Source: an uncultured Paracoccaceae bacterium (GTDB lineage Bacteria; Pseudomonadota; Alphaproteobacteria; Rhodobacterales; Rhodobacteraceae). From it: 26,598 nucleotides of DNA. Each line of letters begins with the position of its first letter. Position 1 is the first letter of the stretch. The notes beneath the pieces are model-generated. The model saw only the letters and a list, made by a program, of their open reading frames with translations, searched no databases and was not told where the DNA came from. The DNA lies in contig CALHST010000103.1 of NCBI GenBank assembly GCA_938038825.1, positions 1 through 26,598 of the forward strand. The letters are read 5' to 3'. The position numbers were made by a program, and so were the translations under genes. Shown one piece after another: positions 9,201-15,160 of the stretch.

Positions 9201-9812
9201 TCCAAGCCAGCCTGCATTGTCTTCGCTTTCGACGCTGTCTTGCGTTGTATAACGACCGGCGGTGTCGATCAGAACCGCGTTGTTCGTGAACCACCAATCG
9301 CAGTTTCGGGTGCCTCCAACGCCGCCGATAGCCTCTTTGCCCATCGTATCGGCCAACGGAAATTGCAAACCAGAATTGACGATGGCAGTCGTTTTGCCGG
9401 CACCCGGTGGGCCGATCATGACGTACCAAGGCAGTTCATACAGTGATTTGCGCCCGAACTTAGATTTGCGTAACGCGACCATTGCTTCTTTCAGCTTGCC
9501 TTTCAGCTCGCCCAATTCCGCTTTGACCAACTCGTCATCGTCATCCGCACCATCATCTATGGATTCAACGATGTCTTCTTCCATCGCTTTGGCTTGCCGC
9601 GAACGACGCACAACAATTAGCAAGATCACCGCCAAGGACAGGAACAAGATGATCCCAATGCTGATCAGGCGGCCGAACACTGTATCAAAGGGACGTGCTT
9701 CGCCAAATGCAAGGATCGGGCCCAAGAACCAAATCGTCAGAGCAAAGGCGATCGCGATCAAAAGCGTCAAAACGATGCCTGATTTAATTCGCCGCAAGAA
9801 ATTGATGATCAT
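6228..9812 (-). CDS. tssM: TssM (IcmF-like) inner-membrane ATPase/scaffold of the T6SS membrane complex
   Basis: This 1194-aa protein is of full family length. Two membrane helices lie at about residues 13-33 and 49-68. An acidic patch (86-95) leads to a cytoplasmic NTPase-like domain with an intact Walker A GPPGAGKT (134-141), DTAG (183-186) and TKSD (277-280). A third membrane helix at about 451-470 is followed by the ~720-residue periplasmic part, which ends in a beta-rich C-terminal domain. TssM pairs with TssL and spans the periplasm; in species with TssJ it docks to that lipoprotein. No tssJ is seen here, as in the Agrobacterium system. The start codon overlaps the end of tssL by ATGA, showing translational coupling. 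Confidence 0.96.
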   Translation of the reverse strand: MIINFLRRIKSGIVLTLLIAIAFALTIWFLGPILAFGEARPFDTVFGRLISIGIILFLSLAVILLIVVRRSRQAKAMEEDIVESIDDGADDDDELVKAELGELKGKLKEAMVALRKSKFGRKSLYELPWYVMIGPPGAGKTTAIVNSGLQFPLADTMGKEAIGGVGGTRNCDWWFTNNAVLIDTAGRYTTQDSVESEDNAGWLGFLKLLKKHRTRQPINGALVAISLSDLSLQDEATQKSHAAAIRRRLHELREKLGVRFPVYVLFTKSDLIAGFSEFYDNLGKEDREQVWGFTLPLPKKTKTDVSPISSFDEEFGLLLGQLNAQSLERMQQETDHQRRALISSFPSQVASVRATAKGFLDEVFQDNRYEKRHLLRGIYFTSGTQEGTPIDRLMMGMARTFGIGRQAIGSGKGSGRSFFLTRLFEGVMFPEGGLVSADDKVERRYRWTKRIAIAAALVGGIGMSFLWGRSYLGNSELLDEASASVDSFRVAAAQIPGSPIQDSDVPSVVPALNILRDMPANPAVTDPDPDRALTYGLYQGKVIGNQSAQTYRAGLNQHLLPRLLLRLEDQMQANMNNPDFLYEVLKIYLMLGQQGPMNQDLVKEWMALDWSVAYQGGGRDELRADLAGHLEALLAAPMDDISLNGPLVDQIQGLLSEMPLAQRVYNGIINSPRAKALPDWRLTDIGGPAISRAIVRSSGLALNDGVEGIFTYDGFNKVFLDEALGVAQRIQRESWVLGPRGEAAQNDQVLVALSRDVLDLYYNDYISRYDKILGDIDIIPMESLSHAVEVTNVLSGPTSPLVNVLNAISQETKLTEDRSAGLSADGLAQGAAQIGQLELQSSISSRSQLFIEALRSGVSQDDSGPPPQQPGEYVEDRFSWLHTLVEEPDGQPSQLTELMGRLTDVYQELNKLSFSGGAGAGTGEASAILRFQEAAQRTEGPIPRWAAQITSGSSGITADGTRAGINAKWQSQILPFCEQALGSRYPFNRQAKADVAMGDFGRLFAPGGMMDSFFNENLREYVDTRARPWAWKRVNDTDLGISQAVLQQMQYAAEIRDAFFAGGDAPAVKFQITPEALDPKAQEVTLDIDGTEVKFAHAAAPKPVAVTWPGGVGSARVILQPVVNNSSNAITRDGPWAWFRLLSAAEVRRTNVSDRSRVIFNVGGRIAIFQMQSGSVLNPFTLPALSKFSCPKSF

Positions 9813-11230
9813 GTCGCGTCCTCCCGCACCAAGACCACTTCAATTCGTCGATTTTTCGCCCGGCCCGCGCGCGTTCCGTTATCCGCAATCGGTTGTTTGT
9901 CTGCCCGACCTTCAGCCTTAAGTCGCGTGGCGTCATTAACTTGCCCGGCCAAGGTTCGCATGACAGTCTCTGCGCGGGCCAAAGAAAGTTGCATGTTTGA
10001 TTTGAATCTCCCCGACGTCCCCGTTGGGATGTTGTCAGAATGTCCCACAATGATGATAGGCCCCGAAATTTCGTTCAGGGCATCCGCGACTTTTGACAGC
10101 GGAACATCAAATGCAGGCTGCAATCTGTCCGAACCGGATCCAAACATGCCCGAGCCCGCAAGCCGTACTGTGATCGACGTGTTGTCCTGAAACACCTCGA
10201 CGATCTGATCTTCGATCTCTTGGCTCAAAAAGCCTTTGACCCGGTCAATTGCAATGTTCGGCGGAGGAGGCGGCGGCGGAGGGGGTGGTGCGCGCCGAAA
10301 CAACTCTGCCACTTGACCCGTATCCAGAACCGACAGCTGCCCTAAGACGCGATCGGTGTTTCGGTTTAACATCCAACTGAGTGACATGAAGCCGACCGTC
10401 AACATCACAGCAACCGTTGCCGCCGTGATCCAAACGGGCTTCCACAATGACAACACGCGGTGCGGTTTATCGACACCAGCCCAATGGGGCGACAAGTCTC
10501 TTTCAATGACGCCACGTTGCCCACGTATGATCCGCGCGAGCCCTGCGCGAATTTGCAGATGCTTGTCGGATCCACCTTGTTCAACGCGCAAACGACCTTC
10601 GAACCCCAGCGACAGGCACATATACAAAAACTCAAGCAAGTCGATATTATTGCCGGGTTCTTTTTCTAACCGCGCAAGCAGGTCATAAAACCGGTCACCA
10701 CCTACAGTTTCCTTGTGAAACGTTCCCACCATGGATTGCTGCGCCCAGATGGATTGACCGCCCCACGGCGTGTTCAAAACAACATCGTCCAATGTGGCGC
10801 ATATCGCATATCTGGCGATTTTCACTTCCTGCGCATCAACACCTGACTGCAACGCGCGGTTCTCAAAGCTGCGCACTTCAGACACAACAGAGCGTCGCAG
10901 TTTTTCGGGATCCATGTGTTGCGCCCGGTTGCGAATGCGTGAAACCAACGAAAACAGCGTCGCTGCAGCTGCGTTGATCTTGTTCATTCCCGTCATGCCT
11001 GCTTCGACGGACGGTTCCGATTGGCCCGCGGGTGCGGCAGACGACCGCGGAATACCCATAGATTGGCCCGACGCAGGTTGCTGCGCGGTGGCAGGCGCAA
11101 AAGGATCGCTTGTCGGGGCCTGCGACGCTGGTGCCGATGGCGTTGCTAATGACCGACGCCCACCCGGATTGGGTTTGATCACCGTCCGATCTGCATCATC
11201 CGGTTCTGCAAAGGGGTCTTTGTCTGCCAT
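9809..11230 (-). CDS. tssL: TssL (DotU/IcmH) with C-terminal OmpA peptidoglycan-binding domain
   Basis: The 473-aa protein is the long, specialised form of TssL. The N-terminal ~85 residues are Pro/Ala-rich and contain DRTVIKPNPGGRR at residues 14-26. This matches the motif in which Agrobacterium TssL Thr14 is phosphorylated by PpkA and then bound by Fha, making Thr16 the expected site here. A cytoplasmic DotU helical domain follows (about 88-255), then one membrane helix (about 264-286), a run of ten prolines (315-324) and an OmpA-like domain (about 340-473) with VGHSDNIPTGTSGRF and GRAKNRRIEVVL. It anchors the membrane complex to the cell wall. It lies 15 nt after tssK and overlaps tssM by 4 nt. 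Confidence 0.96.
   Translation of the reverse strand: MADKDPFAEPDDADRTVIKPNPGGRRSLATPSAPASQAPTSDPFAPATAQQPASGQSMGIPRSSAAPAGQSEPSVEAGMTGMNKINAAAATLFSLVSRIRNRAQHMDPEKLRRSVVSEVRSFENRALQSGVDAQEVKIARYAICATLDDVVLNTPWGGQSIWAQQSMVGTFHKETVGGDRFYDLLARLEKEPGNNIDLLEFLYMCLSLGFEGRLRVEQGGSDKHLQIRAGLARIIRGQRGVIERDLSPHWAGVDKPHRVLSLWKPVWITAATVAVMLTVGFMSLSWMLNRNTDRVLGQLSVLDTGQVAELFRRAPPPPPPPPPPNIAIDRVKGFLSQEIEDQIVEVFQDNTSITVRLAGSGMFGSGSDRLQPAFDVPLSKVADALNEISGPIIIVGHSDNIPTGTSGRFKSNMQLSLARAETVMRTLAGQVNDATRLKAEGRADKQPIADNGTRAGRAKNRRIEVVLVREDAT
10259..10288 (-). other. Ten-proline run in TssL (polyproline hinge)
   Basis: Ten consecutive proline codons of mixed usage (CCA, CCC, CCT, CCG) encode residues 315-324, between the membrane helix and the OmpA domain. 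The stretch would form a rigid PPII rod in the periplasm. Translating it would normally need EF-P. Confidence 0.9.
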
Positions 11231-11245
11231 TGCTGCGCCTTTTCC

Positions 11246-12586
11246 TTAACCCTGACGGATTGCCCAGAGTTCCATACTTAGTCCCGGGAACTCTCCCGAT
11301 ACATGCACTGCTATTCCACCAGATGTGCTCATCTTACCCCAGTGAGGGCTGTCACTATCCAACTCAAAATATACGACACCTGCGTGATACGGAATTTGAC
11401 GCGGCGCAACTGGCAGCGGGCGCAAGGGAATTCCTGGCAAAGCAGAGTTCACAAGCTGGCGGATTTCCTCAACAGGGCCAATCTTCGCTTGGTTCTGGAA
11501 GTGACGCCGGATGTTTTCGGCGGGAATATCTGCTTGGACCGCAAGTACAAACCCGGCGTTGGAAAGAAGTTTGCGATCTGCAATCACGCCAACGCTGATG
11601 CCATATTTACGCGGATCCAGTGGGATCGATATTGCTGTTTGTTCAAGAACCGAGCTGAGATATTGACGCAATGCTTTGATGACGGGAATAAACGTCTTGG
11701 TCAGGTTTTCGTGGTTATAGGACGGAAATTGCGGCGGCGTTTTTTCCGGCGCCATAAACGTGGCCAATTCACCAGCCAAGCCAACGCATGTGCGATACAG
11801 GTCTTCGGGATGTGCATTTTCGATAGACGACAAATGGTGCATCACGGGTTGTGCCCGGTTGACCGTCATCAACAACAAAAAGTCTGAAATTTCGGCAACG
11901 CCTTTGGTCCCGCCGCCTTCAGACAATCGTCCGGCCAAAGCATTTTTGCGATGGCTCAACAAACCGTCCAGTTCTTTTACAAATGCATTCAAAGGACTTG
12001 CTGCCTTCAAATCCAAACAGGATGGGATAAACGATTTATCCAAAACCACTTCTTGGTCGGATTTCACTTCAATGATTTTCGCAATTGGAATGCACAAACG
12101 ATCGGCAAGGTCATCGACTTCCAGTGCAAATTGCAAACGCATCTTGCCAACGCCCATCATCACGGCCTTTTTGCCGGTGGAGGTCACATCGGTGATCTCA
12201 AGCTCTGCCGGACGCAGACGAGCAGCAGACAGTTCCGCACCGGACATGTCCACTTCCAATGCTCCCTGCCGTCTTTGTGGCACGGTCAGGTAAATAACGC
12301 AGTCTTTGACAGTCTCTGGCACATCAAGCGCAGGTGGATGATCTTCGGACGACGGCACCCGAAAAACAGTACCATCTTGCGTGAGGCCCGCGCAGGATTT
12401 GATCGCGAATTGGCCAACCTTCAGAACTTCCTCGTCGATCTCAAGGGCGCTAACCCCCCATGCATATGGCGACACGCGACGTGCCAATCCCGCCACAAGA
12501 CTTTCCATGTAACGGTCGGCCTGTTGGAAATGGTGCGGCTGCAAAAACAGCCCTTCGTTCCAAAGTACTTTGCTGTCCCAGGACAT
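11246..12586 (-). CDS. tssK: TssK baseplate-membrane complex connector
   Basis: The 446-aa protein opens with MSWDSKVLWNEGLFLQPHHF. The W-x-EG-x-fLxPqHFQ signature marks the phage receptor-binding-protein-like N-terminal domain of TssK. Length and the run of beta-rich then helical segments agree with the family. TssK forms trimers that link the baseplate wedges (TssF/TssG, not in this window) to the cytoplasmic faces of TssL and TssM. It sits between tagH (23 nt upstream) and tssL (15 nt downstream), the order found in the Agrobacterium imp cluster. Nothing looks damaged. Confidence 0.95.
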   Translation of the reverse strand: MSWDSKVLWNEGLFLQPHHFQQADRYMESLVAGLARRVSPYAWGVSALEIDEEVLKVGQFAIKSCAGLTQDGTVFRVPSSEDHPPALDVPETVKDCVIYLTVPQRRQGALEVDMSGAELSAARLRPAELEITDVTSTGKKAVMMGVGKMRLQFALEVDDLADRLCIPIAKIIEVKSDQEVVLDKSFIPSCLDLKAASPLNAFVKELDGLLSHRKNALAGRLSEGGGTKGVAEISDFLLLMTVNRAQPVMHHLSSIENAHPEDLYRTCVGLAGELATFMAPEKTPPQFPSYNHENLTKTFIPVIKALRQYLSSVLEQTAISIPLDPRKYGISVGVIADRKLLSNAGFVLAVQADIPAENIRRHFQNQAKIGPVEEIRQLVNSALPGIPLRPLPVAPRQIPYHAGVVYFELDSDSPHWGKMSTSGGIAVHVSGEFPGLSMELWAIRQG

Positions 12587-12609
12587 TCAGTGTGTCCCTT
12601 TCTGTATCG

Positions 12610-14172
12610 TCATTTCAATTTATTCAGCTGATCTTGGTAGGCCTTGGCGAATTCCTTGGCGAACAGCTCGTGGAAGTCATTTTCGGCTTGGTCCGAGATT
12701 TCAGCATACATGTCTTCGTACACTTCCCAGTAACGGGCTTTTTTGCTTTTGATCAGGGACGAAAACGCGCCTTTGACGACGATTTTATCCTCCAAAACTT
12801 TCGGGTCCAACCGAGACAACACGCCCTTCAGTGCCGCTTCCATCCCGGTAATCATCGCAACTTCATGCGCTTTGACGTCTTGCAAAGCCTGTGTCGTGGC
12901 TTCGGTCGCGTCCAAATACCCTTTGGCCTTTGGTTTCACCATCGCCTCAACCGCTTGTTCTGGCGAGATCGAGAACTTCAACGGGTTGTTGCCGCCCGCT
13001 TGGATCATCGTTTGATCAATACGGAATTCAGATTTGATAGACGTGCGGGTCATCAAGATTTCGCGCACGCCTTCAATCATGATGCGCAACACATGCCCCA
13101 TGCGGGACAGTGTTGATGTCAATTCTTGGTCTTTCAGCTCCACGTCTTCCGCACCCAATGACTTCAAAAAGGCGCGGGCCGCTTCGTCATTTGCACCGGA
13201 CGCAGCCGCCATGGCGACAGGTGATTCCACCGGTGACGGCGCATTTTCTATGGGTGCTGGTGCAGCCGCAGCAGCGGCATGTTCAGGTTCCGCCATCTCT
13301 AAACGGGTGGGTTCTGCGCTTGGTTGCGGTGGAGTATTTGCGGGTTCCGGAATCGCGGGATCACTCAAGTCAAAGTTTTCCGGAACGACAGCTGATTGCA
13401 CAGTATCAGATGTCTCGGCAAAAGGATTTTGCGGCGTTCCGATGGGCGCAGCCGGAATAGACATTGGCGCAGACGGAGGCGTTGGTGCCAGAAAGTCTTC
13501 GTCCCAATCGTCAGGGATCGCGGAAACGCCGCCTGTCGTACGGGGCGCTGCAAAATGATCCTGTGCAGATGGCGCATGCATTCCCGTGCTTGCGCCTTGC
13601 CCAGCAAATGGATCTTCTGTCGGTGGTAACAGGTCATCATCACCCAACGGGGGTAACAACCCATCGTCGCCAAGATCCTCACGATCAACGCTTCCCGGTC
13701 CGACAAGGCCATCGCGCCCATCCAACAGGTCATCCAGAAAATCACCGCCATCTCCGGGGGCATCTAACAGATCCGCCGTTGAGGGCGCATTGCTTGCCAA
13801 ACCGTGCGAGACCGGATCTTCCATCAAAGGATCAGCAAGACGTTCTATTGCCTGATCCGACAAAATATTGACCACGACTTCATAGGGGCCAATTGAAAGT
13901 ATATCACCATCATTCAGCGGCGTCGGCGTCGCCCCAAGTGCCAGTTTCCCATAGTTTAAAAACGTCCCGTTGGTCGAAAAATCAACTACAATCACGTTGC
14001 CGTTGTGATCTTCAATCGCGCAATGACGCTTGGACAGCATGCGATCCGGGTCGGGCAAAACAAGATCGTTTTCGTCGCCTCGACCAATCGTCAGACTTTC
14101 GCCATGCATCTGCACCTGCTCACCCGAGCCTGGAATGGCTCCGGTCGATTGAAATCTTAGGGTTACTGGCAT
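12610..14172 (-). CDS. tagH: TagH/Fha, FHA-domain phospho-threonine reader of the T6SS
   Basis: The 520-aa protein has an N-terminal FHA domain (about residues 5-103) with all hallmark positions: Gly30-Arg31, LSKRH (46-50) and STNGTFLN (66-73). A long disordered, acidic and proline-rich linker (about 115-320) contains FLDDLLDG and several DDLLPP-like repeats. The last ~195 residues are the conserved T6SS-FHA C-terminal domain (LSRMGHVLRIMIEGVREILM..., SPEQAVEAMVKP). FHA domains bind phospho-threonine; in Agrobacterium, Fha binds phosphorylated TssL. An upstream extension of 14 codons exists. I start at MPVTLRF because AGGAGG lies 11 nt before it and the extension overlaps the PAAR gene without family-like sequence. 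Confidence 0.93.
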   Translation of the reverse strand: MPVTLRFQSTGAIPGSGEQVQMHGESLTIGRGDENDLVLPDPDRMLSKRHCAIEDHNGNVIVVDFSTNGTFLNYGKLALGATPTPLNDGDILSIGPYEVVVNILSDQAIERLADPLMEDPVSHGLASNAPSTADLLDAPGDGGDFLDDLLDGRDGLVGPGSVDREDLGDDGLLPPLGDDDLLPPTEDPFAGQGASTGMHAPSAQDHFAAPRTTGGVSAIPDDWDEDFLAPTPPSAPMSIPAAPIGTPQNPFAETSDTVQSAVVPENFDLSDPAIPEPANTPPQPSAEPTRLEMAEPEHAAAAAAPAPIENAPSPVESPVAMAAASGANDEAARAFLKSLGAEDVELKDQELTSTLSRMGHVLRIMIEGVREILMTRTSIKSEFRIDQTMIQAGGNNPLKFSISPEQAVEAMVKPKAKGYLDATEATTQALQDVKAHEVAMITGMEAALKGVLSRLDPKVLEDKIVVKGAFSSLIKSKKARYWEVYEDMYAEISDQAENDFHELFAKEFAKAYQDQLNKLK

Positions 14173-14179
14173 GTGTGGG

Positions 14180-14488
14180 TTACCCTCCTGTACACACGCT
14201 GATTTGCGGAACAATTGTGATCGGGCTGCCCATACCGCACATATCCATCATGCGCGCTGCTGGCTTCTTACCAATCATCACCGATGTTGAACCTTTGGCA
14301 ATTGGATGAGGCGGACACGGCGCTGCTGGTGGAGGAAAAAAGCCTGTACACATGTCCCCCATGCGCGCGGCGGGCTTTTTGACAACCATAACAGTAATTT
14401 CGCAAGGTGGCATAATCGGAAGCGGAGATCCCGTGGTACAGGCGCCCATATGCATGTCACCTAACCGTGCTTGCAACAGTCCCGGCAT
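14180..14488 (-). CDS. PAAR-domain spike-tip protein
   Basis: The 102-aa protein carries repeated PAAR-type motifs: ARLGDMHMG (7-15), PAARMGDMC (39-47) and PAARMMDMCGMG near 75-86, with the His and Cys residues expected to hold the tip zinc. It is a stand-alone PAAR without a fused toxin domain. It should cap the VgrG trimer and sharpen the spike, possibly carrying a separate effector. Its start codon overlaps the stop of the upstream gene in TGATG, so the two are translationally coupled. The tagH ribosome-binding site lies inside its last codons. The PAAR call is strong; the cargo is unknown. Confidence 0.92.
   Translation of the reverse strand: MPGLLQARLGDMHMGACTTGSPLPIMPPCEITVMVVKKPAARMGDMCTGFFPPPAAPCPPHPIAKGSTSVMIGKKPAARMMDMCGMGSPITIVPQISVCTGG
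14184..14189 (-). promoter_or_regulatory. Shine-Dalgarno of tagH within the PAAR gene
   Basis: AGGAGG lies 11 nt before the tagH ATG at 14172. The spacing is a little long, but the match to the anti-SD is perfect, and it supports the shorter tagH start. Confidence 0.6.
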
Positions 14489-15150
14489 CAGGTCTCTCCT
14501 TCGTTCATCGCGGTTTCAATGTCGTCAGTATCGTCGTCATCTTCTTCATCGTCATCCACTCTGGGTGCTGGCCGAGAAACTTTGCCATTGCCCCCTCGGG
14601 CAATATCAAGTCCACGATCAATAAGCCATTGTAAATGCGTCTCTGGATCCTCGGCTTCGCCCATCGCAAGCATGTTCATTCCGAACACAGACGTCGCCAC
14701 AGCAGACGGCGGTGCCGCAATATTTGACATGTCTCCAGTACCCATTGAGCCACTGGCATATAACGCCGCTGCGGCACATAAACCTGTCTTGTCATTGGGT
14801 GAATTTGTGGCCAGCACAGTCTCGATTTCAGCCAAGGTTTTTTCATTTGGATCAAACACCCAAGCCTCGGCTGCTCGCACGCTGTTTGTCGGAGTCTTTG
14901 GATGAACTTTGATATAATCCCGTGCCGCTGCACAAGCCCACCAAACAGCCTCGCGCGGCGGCAAAGCAACGGACAAGACCATCACCATCTCGTCCCACTC
15001 TTCTTGAGCATCCAAGGTTCGCAAAACGTATTCCGTATCCGCAGACGCAGGCACATCTATATCGTCGCTAAGCTCCATATCAGCAATCGCCATAAGGCGA
15101 CTCAAAGGGTCACTTGGTACCTTCGACAAATTTGAGTATCGGTTTTCCAT
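14488..15150 (-). CDS. DUF6931-like protein encoded between vgrG and PAAR
   Basis: The 220-aa soluble protein has no signal peptide or membrane segment. A central helical part includes LPPREAVWWACAAARDY (about residues 62-78) followed by AAEAWVFDPNEKTLAEI. I associate this pattern from memory with DUF6931 proteins found beside PAAR/VgrG genes; the name is tentative. The C-terminus ends in an acidic stretch (DDDEEDDDDTDD, about 199-210). It starts 10 nt after the vgrG stop and overlaps the PAAR start in TGATG. That position suggests an adaptor or chaperone loading the PAAR-VgrG spike, or itself a spike-associated protein. Function is inference; the reading frame is secure. Confidence 0.8.
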   Translation of the reverse strand: MENRYSNLSKVPSDPLSRLMAIADMELSDDIDVPASADTEYVLRTLDAQEEWDEMVMVLSVALPPREAVWWACAAARDYIKVHPKTPTNSVRAAEAWVFDPNEKTLAEIETVLATNSPNDKTGLCAAAALYASGSMGTGDMSNIAAPPSAVATSVFGMNMLAMGEAEDPETHLQWLIDRGLDIARGGNGKVSRPAPRVDDDEEDDDDTDDIETAMNEGET

Positions 15151-15160
15151 CAGTCCGCCC

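Noticed and set aside
9262..9921. 219-aa plus-strand frame opposite tssM/tssL
   Set aside because: It is antisense to well-conserved TssM and TssL domains and shows no recognisable protein features.
14173..14214. Longer tagH start overlapping the PAAR gene
   Set aside because: The extra 14 residues do not look like an FHA N-terminus, and AGGAGG at 14184-14189 lies inside the extension.
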